Below are positions 22,513 through 34,440 of a stretch of 64,000 nt of DNA, piece by piece (the stretch's first letter is position 1; each line of letters begins with the position of its first letter). Origin of the DNA: Solen grandis (Eukaryota > Mollusca > Bivalvia > Adapedonta > Solenidae); the NCBI GenBank assembly GCA_021229015.1, contig CM037778.1, positions 83,006,669 through 83,070,668 of the forward strand, written 5' to 3'. A program made the translations under genes and the position numbers. The notes under the pieces are model-generated. The model was not told the origin of the DNA, made no database searches, and saw nothing but the letters and a program-made list of their open reading frames with translations.

Positions 22513-24441
22513 TTATTGGCTACATCTTGCTGATTGGTTTTCCAGCTTGCGCACCAGGGATTTTACCCACTTTGGCGCATTAACTCCTTCATACTTCTTA
22601 AGTTTGTCGTGATGGGCCATTCTTCGTCCACCTCGTGGGTCGATTTGAACATTAAAGGTCACAGCAGACAACTTCTGTACTATCACATAGGGACCATCGA
22701 ATCTCCTCTCCAGCTTGGGGGCAACACCTACCTTCCTTGCCTCATGAAGCAGCCATACCACATCACCTACACGGTAGTCATGTAAATAGGCTCGTACATC
22801 ATAGCGGTCTTTGCTTCGCTTAGCGCTTGCTCCCATGTACTGGCGTGCTACTCTGTGTGCCTTAAGCATTCGATCCCTGATCTTTTGAACATGAACAACT
22901 TCAGACACTGGCCCCTTGCTCATTGCATATCCATGGATCAAATCAGCAGGCATCCTGACCTCTCTCCCCAGACACATTAGGTTGGGCGTTAGTTTTGTTG
23001 TCTCATTTGGAGAGGCCCTATAAGCTCCAGCTAGGCAACCTAGATAGCAATCCCAGTCACTCTGTTCAACTATATAAGCCTTTATCATTTTTATTATACT
23101 TCTATTAAACCTATCACACTGGCCATTTGCTTTCGGGTTTCTTGGTGTAGTTCTAGTCTTTCGGATTTCAAACAATTTACATAGGTCTTTAAACAGCTTG
23201 CCTTCAAATGTCATTCCCAAGTCTGTGTGTATTGACAAAGGACAGCCCCATCGTGCAATAAACTCATTAGCGATATTGAGAGCACAAATATCGGCGTGCT
23301 GCGAGGAAGCTGGAAGTACCTCGACATATTTTGTAAAATGGTCTGTGAGTACCATGATGTAACGGTTCCCATCGGCAGTTATGGGGAGTGGGCCCAGAAA
23401 ATCAATAGCCAATGTGTCCCAGGGTGCGCCACTTGGCAAGCGACCCAATGGAGCCTTTGGCTTTTTAATAGGTTCTGTGTTAGCTGCACATATGTCGCAG
23501 GCACGCACATGGAGCCTTACATCTTCCCTCAGCTGAAACCAATAGTAATTTCTCAGTAACTTGTGCTTTGTCTTCTTGGTACCCAGGTGACCTGCCAATA
23601 TGTTGTCATGTGCAAGTTTCAGGAGGCCACCCTTCATGTCCTTTGGTACTATCAGCTGGCAGTACACGTCTGTCCCATTCTGTTTTTTAAAGGTCTTGCA
23701 CATTACTCCATCTTGCAGAAACAAGGAATCCCATAACAACAAATAATGCCTTGCTGCAGGGCTCTCTAATTCTGTATGGGCAAGTTCAGGTTTTCTGTTG
23801 GCCTTTAACGCCTTATACACTACAGCAATATCTGGGTCTGATTCTTGGCATGCTGACAGCTTCTCTGCTGTAATCACCTCAAGCCATGGTTTAGCTTTAA
23901 CGGCAGGATCACCAGCAACTATCCTGACTGGTGTACTTATGCTTTGATCAGGAGTTGTGACCGCACTGTCGGTACTATCAGACAGCAACTTTCCCATTCG
24001 CCAAGATGATGCCATCAGCTCCGCCCGCCTACAGCACTTCTTACATGGCCCGCACTTGAGGGGTTCACTGGTGTCAACATTATCACAATCACAATCCCGT
24101 GGATCTTCACACCTAGAGAGAGCATCACAATGTGTTTGGAGCTTCCCTGGACGGTACTGGATAGTGAAATGGTACGCAGCTAGGATCTCAACCCACCTTG
24201 CAACTTTTCCATTAGGTTCTTTAAGGCTGAAAAGCCACACCAGAGCTTGGTGATCACTTCGAACTATGAACTTTCGCCCAAGTAAGTACTGCCTAAAATA
24301 CTGCACATAGTACACTACTGCCAGGAGCTCTCTCTCGGTCACACAGTAATTTCGCTCGGCCTTGTTCAATGATCGGCTTGCGTATGAGATAACTGTTTCA
24401 CGGCCTGCTTGCATTTGAGATAAGACTCCACCTATCCCCAC
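22513..24441 (-). pseudogene. pol: pol of copy A: RNase H and integrase, catalytic Glu changed
   Basis: 642 codons without a stop. RNase H motifs TERELLAVVY and RSDHQALVWLF come first, then a Cys-rich linker (CGPCKKCC). Next are the integrase zinc domain (H-x6-H...CDIC), the catalytic core with AIDF and HTDLG, and a C-terminal GPY/F-like module (RRFDGPYVIV). The third catalytic residue of the DD35E triad is Asp (NGQCDRF, codon 23113-23115) where copy C has Glu. The 5' side is cut off from the reverse transcriptase by frame breaks near 24440 and 24530. The C-terminal end at 22513 is a normal stop. Confidence 0.88.
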
Positions 24442-24523
24442 CCCGAGGCATCAACATCTAGGTAAAAGTCTCCCCCGTCATTTAATGGATAGCCCATTAC
24501 ATCAGCCCCAATTAGTTTGGCCT

Positions 24524-24811
24524 TCAAGCAGTCAATGCCATCTGACATTCAGACGTCCAATGGAAGGCGGCGTCCTTCTTAGTGAGATCAGTCAGCGGCC
24601 TTGCAATTTTTGCGAAGTCTTTGATGAAGCGCCGGTAGTAGGATGCTGTCGCTACAAACTGCCTAACTTGCTTCGACGTCGTTGGTTTTGCCCAGTCAGC
24701 CACCTTTGATACATTGGTGGGGTCTGGTCGCACGCCCTGTTTAGAAACTATATGGCCTAGAAAAACCACCTCTGATTGGAGTAGGTTGCACTTGTCAGGC
24801 CGCAACTTCAA
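24524..24811 (-). pseudogene. pol: pol of copy A: 3' part of reverse transcriptase
   Basis: Continues the thumb/connection region (KLRPDKCNLLQSEVVFLGHI...) in another frame than 24823-26268. The two parts are separated by a one-base loss in a C run near 24851 relative to copy C. Confidence 0.85.
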
Positions 24812-24822
24812 CCCAGCTCTCT

Positions 24823-26268
24823 TTATTCTAGAGAGAACTTCGTCAACCCTTCCATGTGTTCTTCAAAATCAGCACCATACACAATAATGTCATCTACATA
24901 AACTAGACATGTGTGCCATTGTAGGTCTTTTAAGACTAATTCCATCGTACGCTGGAAGGTGCTGCTGCTATTGCTCAAGCCAAACGGCATTCTAGTCATC
25001 TCGAACAGACCATATTTACAAGTAAATGCACTTTTCTGAATGTCATCACTTTTCAGAGGAATTTGGAAGTACCCCGAGGTGAGATCAAATGAGCTGAAGA
25101 GACTCATCCCTGCCACAGCATCAAGACAATCCTGTACCCTAGGAAGCGGAAATCCATCCGGTTTCACAAGGGCATTGACTTTGCGGTAGTCTACACAGGG
25201 TCGTACAGCACCTGATTTTTTCCGAACAAAAACTATTGGGCTGGCCCATGGAGACGTACTCTTTTGTATCACCCCCTTCTTCAAGAGATCTTCTATGGCT
25301 GCTTTCTCTTCGGCAGCAAATGCAAGCGGAACACGCCTAGGTCTTTGCTTGATGGGTGCTGCATCCCCTGTGTCAATAGGGTGTTCTGCGAGGTTGGTGA
25401 GGCCAATGTCCCATTCACTCTTCGAAAAGGTATCGCTGTATTTATGAAGCAGAACCGCAACTGCACCCTTCTCTTCATGGCTCTTCCCCGCTGTTGATTT
25501 CTCAAAAAGACCATGCAAGTGATCTGATACAGTCACAGTTTCGTGATTTACTGTCCTCACAGCAGTGCTCACTACCTCTTTCTTCAGTGTCCCCACTCTT
25601 CTTACACTACACAAGTTTTCCTCCTCACTCTCATTCTCTCTGTCAGCTAGGATGCTTACAATTCTCTCTATCTGCTCCGCTTTGCCTATATGGGCATCTT
25701 GCCGCAGCACAACGTCACATGCAAAAGGATTAAGTATCCTTACTTTACAAGTCGGTCCTCTGTTTATGTCTACCAACGTTGAAGCCATTACCAGCTGGTA
25801 GTTCTCAGTGAAGGTCTCATTTGCTTCGACAAGGTACTCCGCTGCCCTCTCACAGTCATCAATCTCTTCCCTTTCTACATATACATCGACAATCGCCTCA
25901 GCCTTACCTGGCACACATACATCATCTGCAACTGTTACTCGTCTTGACCTTGTCCTCTTACCCACTTGGAGACAAGGGATCTCTATACCCTCTAGAACTA
26001 TCAACCCCTTACTCAGTAGCAAGTCTGCTGCCCCCTTATCACCATCCATCAATATATCAAACCCCAGAAGCGCTTCGTCTTCTATATTGGCAACTACCAG
26101 TTCGTGCACTCTACAATACGCCCCCAGAGCGACCCTGAACTCTGCTTTGCCCAGCTCCTTTATTGGTGATCCGTTTGCACCTCGCAGACTGCATGACTTC
26201 TTTAACATTGGCCTCCTGCTTCTCTCTATCTTCTCGTAGACCCTCGTCGACAACACTGACCTTGCCAA
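24823..26268 (-). pseudogene. pol: pol of copy A: truncated protease and reverse transcriptase
   Basis: Starts within the protease after its active site (ARSVLSTRVYEK). The Asp-Thr-Gly segment present in copy C is missing through a 67-bp deletion whose right edge is at 26268-26270. A 7-bp deletion lies a little upstream. The reverse transcriptase keeps WASPIVFVRKKSG, RMPFGLSNSSSTFQR and the catalytic YVDD (24889-24900). Translation falls out of frame soon after YVDD. Confidence 0.88.
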
Positions 26269-26331
26269 AGTCCTTTACTTTCCTTGAGCACTTGTCCAGT
26301 CCTTTGGTTTCCTCTATGTGGCCTTTTTCCT

Positions 26332-27903
26332 CTAACTGGACCGGCTCTCGGCCACTGGAGTGGGTCCCTTGAAGTTTAAAGTCTGATTTTCTTTGGGTGC
26401 ATTTACCTCCCTCTTTCTGTTCAAGTCATCACCTCGCCAATTTCTGTTTCCTGATGCATCCTGCCTCCTCTTTTCTGGGCAACCTCTCGCATAGTGGCCT
26501 ATACCATGACAGCTAAAGCATTCTACCGGCCTTTCCCCTGGTTTCCTAGCCTGTACAGCTCTTTGAGCCTCTTCCAATTTTCCTAACCTCTCCAAGATCT
26601 TCATCAAGACATTCTCATTGTCGGTTTCGCTATTGCCCTTCAGCGTCGTTCCCCAAGTATTGTTACCACTCTGTGATGCACCCCTCTCTGGTACTCTGGA
26701 AACCTTGCCCTCATTAACCTCTTCATCTGGCACTGTTCGTCTTGTTGTCCTGTACTTGCGGTCTGTGTTCCAGCTATTGCGAGTCTGTATAAAGTTGACT
26801 ACATGGTATACAGCTTCATCTATTGTCTCCGGTTCCTTGTGAAATTCAACTTCAAATCTTATTTCATCGTCCCTAAGCCCATCCAAAAATTTCCGCACTA
26901 AATCTTCCTCTCTAGTTCTTTTGTCTCTATACCCATGTGCCTTATCGTACAACATTTTTAGGTCGGCGGCATACTCCTCAGCTGTCTCCCCAGTCTTCTG
27001 ATTCCGCCGACTAAATTTCCCCGCGAATGCCCTACTTGTTTCCACCACTCTGAACCGATTGTGCATTTCCTTGATTACTTCCCGGTAATTTCTTAATGCA
27101 TCTCTTGGCAGTTGTCCATACAGAAATTGTGCAGCTTGACCTTCTATGCGTGGCAGAAGCTGATCCAGACGGTCTTCATCATTCCAATTGTGCCTCTCTG
27201 CAATTGCCTCAAATCTGGCTATCCACACAGTCCATTCCTCCTTTCCTGTAAAAGCTGGTATCTTAACATTGCTGCCCGTTCGAGTGACATACCCTCCTAT
27301 TTGTTCCCACGGATTCATTCTAGGACCAACCTGCCGTCCATAACCTCCACAGCCATCTGTCCTATGTTCAAATGCTGAGATCCTTGGACCAGTTGAGTTA
27401 GAGTTGTCATTGAGCTGATAACCCCTTTGCCATGCCTGACTGCTACTACACTGCCCCGCATTCCTATAGTCAAACTGGTCTCTGACCATCTGAGGTTCGG
27501 ATCCACCATTTGCGCCATTCACCCTAACAACACTAGCATCGTTCATTGACCCAATATGTTGCGGAATGTTGACATTACTTTGAGGCATTGCTTGTTTCAG
27601 TACCTTTAGCTCGGACACGACCTCCTTCAAAATACCCGAGATGTCATTTAAAACGCTTGTCTGGTTTACTAGGCCTTGATTATTAATCGTCGTGATTGTC
27701 GGTGTGTCAGCCCTTTGTAGCATATTATTTTGTTCGAGCCTTGCGTCACATTGTACATGGTTTGATGATTCTGCTGAGGTTTCGTAGGCTGCTAAGCTTT
27801 GCATGCTGCTTGCCCTAGACAGTGTACCTTGGTTCTCTGGCCTTGGTTCTTGGAGCCTGAAAAACACCTCTCTGTCGCTTCCAGCAGGGGTGTGGCCTTG
27901 CAT
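26332..27903 (-). CDS. gag: gag of copy A
   Basis: 523 codons from an ATG at 27903. The N-terminal half is Gln/Asn/Ser-rich and low in complexity. A retrotransposon Gag/capsid-like helical domain follows at about residues 215-385 (KEEWTVWIARFEAIAERHNW onward). The C-terminus has a CCHC zinc knuckle, CFSCHGIGHYARGC (about 462-475), which binds nucleic acid during packaging. The residue before the last Cys is Gly here and Asp in copy C, and three residues upstream of the knuckle are absent. The stop overlaps pol, which lies in the -1 frame. Confidence 0.92.
   Translation of the reverse strand: MQGHTPAGSDREVFFRLQEPRPENQGTLSRASSMQSLAAYETSAESSNHVQCDARLEQNNMLQRADTPTITTINNQGLVNQTSVLNDISGILKEVVSELKVLKQAMPQSNVNIPQHIGSMNDASVVRVNGANGGSEPQMVRDQFDYRNAGQCSSSQAWQRGYQLNDNSNSTGPRISAFEHRTDGCGGYGRQVGPRMNPWEQIGGYVTRTGSNVKIPAFTGKEEWTVWIARFEAIAERHNWNDEDRLDQLLPRIEGQAAQFLYGQLPRDALRNYREVIKEMHNRFRVVETSRAFAGKFSRRNQKTGETAEEYAADLKMLYDKAHGYRDKRTREEDLVRKFLDGLRDDEIRFEVEFHKEPETIDEAVYHVVNFIQTRNSWNTDRKYRTTRRTVPDEEVNEGKVSRVPERGASQSGNNTWGTTLKGNSETDNENVLMKILERLGKLEEAQRAVQARKPGERPVECFSCHGIGHYARGCPEKRRQDASGNRNWRGDDLNRKREVNAPKENQTLNFKGPTPVAESRSS
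26374..26380 (-). promoter_or_regulatory. -1 frameshift heptamer in copy A
   Basis: TTTAAAC on the minus strand, placed as T TTA AAC in the gag frame, 14 codons before the gag stop. Same site as 43796-43802 in copy C. In copy A the downstream pol frame is already broken by deletions. Confidence 0.75.
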
Positions 27904-27968
27904 CGCTTAATATTTAATTTCTAGGTGTAATGGGTTCGAATCTCTGGATCCTCCTTGAAAATTTGGGG

Positions 27969-27986
27969 ATCCCACTTCTGACACCA
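27969..27986 (-). promoter_or_regulatory. Primer binding site of copy A, tRNA-Leu type
   Basis: TGGTGTCAGAAGTGGGAT starts 5 bases inside the 5' LTR. It is complementary to the 3' end of tRNA-Leu(CAA) including the CCA tail, as I recall that tRNA from other animals. Confidence 0.8.
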
Positions 27987-27991
27987 AAATA

Positions 27992-29541
27992 TGTTACGCC
28001 CTATGGGTGCGCCTGCTTTACTCAACGTCAAAATGGCCCGTATGGAACACTGCCGGATCACTGCTGCCGGTCACCCTAGGTCTAAGATGGCCGTCTCTTG
28101 CTTTACCCCCGACAGGTCTCCAAGTCTTTAACTATCTGTGTTGTGTGGACTCCAACTTTAATAACTGAGTGGCTTTAAATTAGTAACTAGATCTAACAGG
28201 CCGTGTATTCTCACATGGACTTAATAGTAAATAAAGACTTTTCAATGTTTACAAATTTAATAAATGAATGTAAGTAACTTAAATATAATATATCTAGATC
28301 TATATCACATCAGATATCACGACTCGAGTTTCACTCACAATCACAACCAAATGGCTGTATCACTCAAATGTAAATCTAAATTTACGTGTGCGATAACATA
28401 AACCGTTTCGATCAACCAGTAAGAACGTCGGGAAAATTGCGAGGTAGACTTCTAGATCTATTGTTACCCGTTAAAATACTATAAATTTATAACAAAACGT
28501 ACGGTGGGCTACAAGCTGACAATAAAGTTTTAAACATCAACGTATAGTTTACCAAGTATGCTTTATAACTGTATCGTTATCTAGAATAAGTATTTCTATT
28601 AAAAAATAATCATAGAAATATAGGCTCAGGGCGCGACTGTGAAATAAACAGGATATTCCCTTATAAATACACTATTAAAGCATCGAACCTAAGTTTGACT
28701 GGGAAAATGCACCACTTCAATGAGAAAAAAAATAAAACAGTCAAAATGCAGCCTAGCGTGGAATTCAGAAGCGTTGGAGTCCCCGAACTACCCGTGGACT
28801 CGGTATTTATACTAAACAGGGGTACACAGCCCACAAGTGTGAGGTTCACACCCCACACTGTGATCTGTAGACACACAGCTCACTGCGTGAACTGTGGGCT
28901 TAAAGCTCACAGAAATGGAAGCCTGTATAATACATGGCATTAATAACTCTTAACTTAATTTATATATAAAATAAATTATAAGAAAACTAACAATAACCTC
29001 GAAACTACGCTTCCTTGAATTTGACAGTTGATTCATGTTCTAATTCTGTATATATTCTTTAAGAAAATCAAATATACCCGCCGATGCAGTTGCTAGGTAA
29101 CTGCACACATAAAAATCAAAATGGCGGACGATGCTCACAACGTGAACAAGGCTAAATAACATAAGAAAAATACGATCCTTCTACCAAGTGATCGAATACA
29201 ATAAGTGTGTCAGACTAAATTCAAACATGGAATAAACAATTCTGACAAGGAAATACTGACTAGATTTACATTAAATGCGGCTTAAAATGGATAAAGTACA
29301 GCCGCGAAAACCCATGACATCAACAGGATTTTACCGTGGAAAACATAGGGGGATCAATTCTAAAGTGAATGATTTTGAGAAAAACTGGCATATTATTTTG
29401 AGTTAAGTTGTCTACCTGTAAATTTAACAAGGAGAACAACTAGCTGAATGTAGTGTCGCCAGTAATAAGCACCTAAAATGATTTAAATACATGCAAAGAA
29501 TGACAGAAGAACAAATAAGGTAATCCCTGTAGGGCATTACA
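27992..29541 (-). repeat. 5' LTR of copy A
   Basis: 1550 bp, TG...CA ends. It carries private variants against the other LTRs, for example catggac for cagggac near 28214, gaatgtaag near 28267 and caagtgtg near 28837. The sequence right after it is a repeat of the LTR's own tail and not host flank. Confidence 0.93.
28804..28811 (-). promoter_or_regulatory. TATA-like box in 5' LTR of copy A
   Basis: TATAAATA on the minus strand, about 730 bp into the LTR in transcription sense, followed by a GC-richer stretch (ccgagtccacggg). A start about 25-30 bases downstream would place the R region there. Supported only by motif and position. Confidence 0.4.
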
Positions 29542-29603
29542 ACTACCTGTAAATTTAACAAGGAGAACAACTAGCTGAATGTAGTGTCGCCAGTAATAAG
29601 CAC

Positions 29604-30170
29604 TTCAGGGGTCTATGGCTGCACAGTACTGGCCACAGCAGTACTCGCGACTTTTGGACAGGGAGTGGCATTGCAATCTACTGATTAGGACCTAGGAGAC
29701 ATGCAGGCCGAAAGGGCATCTGTGGTCACCTGACATTCACCAGCTCCGTTGGTAGAACTCGGGTATGCTGTACCCTCGAACGGATCGCTGGCCTCGAAAA
29801 CTGATCCTCGATGTGGCCCCCTCCAGCAGCGCTTGTCGTATTCAATCCCGGCCCCCCCCACAAGGATCTGTCGAGGAGCTCGGGTTAGACACAAGATACT
29901 GCTTCCAGATGAACTGGCCCCAAGTGTATCTGCCCATCATAAGGTGCGACTGTACCGGTCAGTGTTATTTTCAAGTTGGAGGTCTTTGGTAAAGACACCT
30001 GAACAGCAGAGACTACAATCGTGAGCTCCTCGTCCAAACTAAGGTGTGTTTAGATGTGATCCATCACATCACGGTACCTCTCTGCGATGAGGACAGCTTG
30101 CGCCGCTACAATGTAGGCAGGCTACAGCCGCCCTATTCTCACCACTTTGCTGCTGGTTCCATTGGGGGGG
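29604..30170 (-). pseudogene. Copy B third ORF remnant
   Basis: Matches the zinc-finger half of the third ORF in copies A and C but is broken by many small indels. It begins at the point corresponding to about 38927 in copy C. Confidence 0.75.
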
Positions 30171-30549
30171 AGGCTGTCTGCAAATACAAATAAAGAGATC
30201 CTCACGAACATGAAGATATAATGATTGGTAAATGCTTGTAGCCAGTTTCCATTGCTGTGCGAATAAGCTATCCGTCCTTAACTTCTTTCGCGAATGAGAG
30301 GACGCATTAAATCATTTGTATACCCGGTAACTATTTTGCTACGCGCGCTCCATGGATGTCTGTGTCTGGTGGGAAAATAATTTACAATTCTGTCTCAACC
30401 TTACAGGGGTTGCATTATAAACTGTCAATTTGAAAATGTTTACTATAGATGATTACTATACACTATGTACGTATATTGAAACAACCATACATGGTTAATA
30501 ACTAACTAGACATGAGCTTAACTGTTCCCATCTGGCGGTCTAATGGCTT

Positions 30550-33500
30550 ATTGGCTACATCTGCTGATTGGTTGTCCAGTCTTGCGCACCAGGATTTTAC
30601 CCACTTTGGCGCATTAACTCCTTCATACTTCTTAAGTTTGTCCGTGATGGCCATTCATCGTCCACCTCGTGGGTCGATTTGAACATTAAAGGTCACAGCA
30701 GACAACTTCTGTACTATCACATAGGGACCCATACGATCTCCTCTCCAGCTTTGGGGGCAACACCTACCTTCCTTGCCTCATGATGCAGCCATACCACATC
30801 ACCTCCCGGTAGTCAAGAAAATAGGCTCGAACAATCATAGCGGTCATTGCTTCGTTAGCGCTGCTCCCATGTACTGGCGTGGCTACTTCTGTGCGCCTTA
30901 AGCATTCGATCCCTGATCTTTGAACATGAACAACTTCAGACACTGGCCCCTGCTCATAGCCATAACCATGATCAATCGATCAAGGCATCCCTGACCTCTC
31001 TCCCCAGACACATTTAGTTGGGCGTTAGTTATTAGTTGTCTCCTTTGAGAGGCCCTATAAATAAGCTCCCCAGCTAGGCATCCTAGATACAATCCCAGTC
31101 CACCTCTTTACAACTATAAAAGCCTTTATCATTTTTATTATACTTCTATTAAACCTTTCACACTGGCCATATGCTTTCGGGTTTCTTGTGTAGTTACTAG
31201 TCTTTCGGATTTCAAACAATTTACATAGGTCATTTAAACAGCTTTGCCTCAATGTCCATTCCAAGTCTGTGTGTAATTGACAAAGGACAGCCCATCGTGC
31301 ACATAAACTCATTAGCGATATGATGAGTCACTAGTATCAGCGTGCTGCGAGAAGCTGGGGAAGTAACCTCGACATATTTTGTAAAATGGTCGTGAGTACC
31401 ATGATGTAAACGGTTCCCATCGGCAATACGGAGCGGGCCCAGAAATCAATAGCCAATGTGTCCGCATGGAGCGCCACTGGCAAGCGACCCAATGGGACCT
31501 TCGGCTTTTTTAATAGGTTCTGTGTAAGCTGCACATATGTCACGAGCACGCACATTGGAGCCTTAACAACTTCATCCCTCGCTTAAACCAATAGTAATTT
31601 CTCAGTAAACTGTGCCTTGTCTTATGTAACCCCGGTGACCTGCCAATATGATGTCAAGTGCCAGTTTCAGGAGGCCACCCTTCATGTCCTTTGGTACTAT
31701 CACTTGGCAGTACACTCTGTCCCATTCTGTTTTTTAAAGGTCATGCACATTTACTACTCCAGCTGCAGAAACAAGGATCCCATAACACAATATTCCCTTG
31801 CGCAGGCTCCTCTCTAATTCAATAAGGCAAGTTCAGGTTTTCTGTTGGCCTTTAAACGCCTTATACACTACAGCAATATCTGGGTCTGATTCTTGGCAAT
31901 GCTGACAGATACTCTGCTGTAATCACCTCAAGCCATGTTAGCTTTAACGAATCGCAGGATCCACCAGCAACTATTCTTACTGGTGTACTTATTCTTTGAT
32001 CAGGAGTTGTGACCGCACTGTCGGTACTATCATACGCAACTTTCCATTCGCCAAGATGATGCCATCCAGCTCCGCCCGCCTAACAGCCTTCTTACAGGCC
32101 CGCATCTTGAGGGGTACACTGGTGTCAACAGTATCACAATCACAATCCCGGGGATCTCACACCTAGAAGCGCATCACAATGTGTTTGGAGCTTCCTGACG
32201 GTACTGGATATGAAATGGTATCGCAGCTAGATTCCAACCCACCTTGCAACTTTACCATTAGGTTCTTTTAAGGCTGAAAAGCCACACAAGAGCTTGGTGA
32301 TCACTTCGAAATATAACTTTCGCCAAGTAAGTACTTGCCTAAAATACTGCACACAGATAACTACTGCCAGGACTCTCTCTCGGACACACAGTATTTCGCT
32401 CGGCCTTGTTCAATGATCGGCTTGTGCGTATCAGATAACTGTTTTCACACGGCCTGCTTGCATTTGAGATAAGACCTCCCACCTAACCCCATCCCCGACA
32501 ATCAACCATCTAGGTAAAAGTCACCCCCTCATTTAATGGATAGCCCATTACATCAGCCCCAATTAGTTTGCCTTCAAGCATCTGACATTCAGACGTCCAA
32601 TGAAGCGCGTCCTTCTAGTGAGATCAGTCAGCGGCCTTGCAATTTTTGCGAAGTCTTTGATGAAGCGGCACGGTAAGTAGATGTGTTCGCTACAAACTCC
32701 TAACTTGCTTTGAACGTCGTTGGTTTGCCCCAGTCAGCCACCTTTGATACATTGTGGGTCTGGTCGCAACGCCCTGTTAAGAAACTACATGTCTAGAAAA
32801 ACCCACCTCTGATTGGAGTAGGTTGCACTTGTCAGGCGCAACTTCAGCCCAGCTCTCTTTATTCTAGAGAGAACTACGTCACCCATCCCATGGTTCTTCA
32901 AAATCCGTCCGCACCATACAGCAATAAAGTCATCTACAAAACTAGACATGTGTGCCATTTGTAGGTCTTTTAAGACTAATTCCATCGTACGCAGAAAGTA
33001 GCTGCTGCTATTGCTTCAAGCCAAACGGCAATTCTATTCCATCTCGAACAGACCATATTACAAGTACAAGCACTTTTCCTGAATGTCATCACTTTTCATA
33101 GGAATTTGAAGGACCCCGAGGTGAATCAAATGAGCAGAAGGCGACTCATCCTGCCACAGCATCAGACAAACCGTACCCAAGGAAGCGGAAATCCATCCGG
33201 TTTCAACAAGTGGCATAGACTTTGCTGTAGTCTACACAGGGTCGTACAGCACCTGCTTTTTTCCGAACAAAAAACTATTTTGGCTGGCCCATGAGACGTA
33301 CTCCTTTTGTATTTTCCCCCACCCCCCCCCTTCTTCAAGAGATCTTCTATGGCTGCTTTCCCTCTCGGCAGCATGCAAGCGAACACGCTAGTTCTTTGCA
33401 TGAATGGTGCTGCATCCCCTGTGTCAATAGGTTATCTGCGAGGTGGTGAGGCCAATTCCATCACACTCGAAAAGGGTATTTCTGTATTTATGAAGCAGAA

Positions 33501-34440
33501 CCGCAACTGCACCCTTCTCTTCCAATGCTCTTCCCCGCTGTTGATTTCTCAAAAGACCAGCAAGTGATCCGATACAGTCACAGTTATTCGTGATTTACTG
33601 TCCTCACAGCTAGTGCTCAACCAACCTATATCTACAGTGTCCCCCCCACTCTTTAACACTCCACAAGTTTCCTCCTCACTCTCATTCTCTCAGTCAGCTA
33701 GGAAGCTTACAATCTTACTCTATCTGCTCCGCTTTTGCCTATATGGGCATCTTGGCCGCAGCACAACGTCTACATCAAACGAATAGTAAACCTTACTGGA
33801 TACAAATCGGTCCTCTGTTTAAGTCTACCAACGTTGAAGGCCATACCAATGGTAGTTCTCAGTAAGGTCCTCATTTGCATCTACAAGTACTTCCGCTGCC
33901 CTCCTCACAGTCATCAATCTCTTCCCATTCTACAAATACATCGACAATCGCCTCAGCCTTACCTGGCACACATAAATCATCTGCAACTGATACTCGTCTT
34001 GACCTTTGACCTCTAACCCACTTGGAGACAAGGGAGTCTCCTATAACCTCTAGAACTACAACCCTTACTCAGTAGCAAGTCTTCTGCCCCTTAACACCAT
34101 CCATCAATATATCAAACCCCAGAAGCGCTTCGTCTTCTATATTGGCAACTACCATAGTTTCGTGCACTCTACAATACGCCCCCAGAGCGACCTGAACTCT
34201 GCTTTGCCCACCGCCTTTTTGTGACCGTTTGCGACCTCGCAGACTGCATGACTTCCTTAACATTGTCCTCCTCTTCTCTCTATCTTCTCGTAGAAACCCT
34301 CGTCGACACCTGACCTTGCCGCACCTGTGACTGCAGTTACCACCAACTTGACCCCCTCTATTTCCCCTTGCACAAAAACCCGTCACAAGCCTTATACTAT
34401 CCTTGAGACACTTGTTCCATCCTCATCAACTTTGTTCCTC
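30550..34440 (-). pseudogene. pol: Copy B pol remnant
   Basis: Fragments of integrase (31055-31555), RNase H, reverse transcriptase (32785-33401) and protease (34069-34386) can be followed in changing frames. No frame stays open for more than about 100 codons. Confidence 0.8.

Larger units (their letters stand above)
18625..29541 (-). mobile_element. Ty3/Gypsy LTR retrotransposon, assembled copy A
   Basis: A Metaviridae-type element with two LTRs, primer site, gag, pol in the order protease, reverse transcriptase, RNase H, integrase, and a third ORF before the 3' LTR. The left flank carries GTAT (18621-18624). The base after its right LTR is not GTAT, but GTAT does follow the right LTR of copy C (46955-46958). 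Copy A is defective: the protease active site is deleted, the integrase catalytic Glu is Asp, pol has at least three further frame breaks, and the third ORF is frameshifted. It lies in the intron between the P-loop and G3 exons of GTPase module II, in the same orientation as that gene. Confidence 0.92.

Noticed and set aside
25808..26239. 143-codon plus-strand ORF inside copy A (repeated at 43156-43587)
   Set aside because: It lies antisense to the protease/RT region; the Ser/Pro/Leu-rich translation is a shadow of the pol frame.
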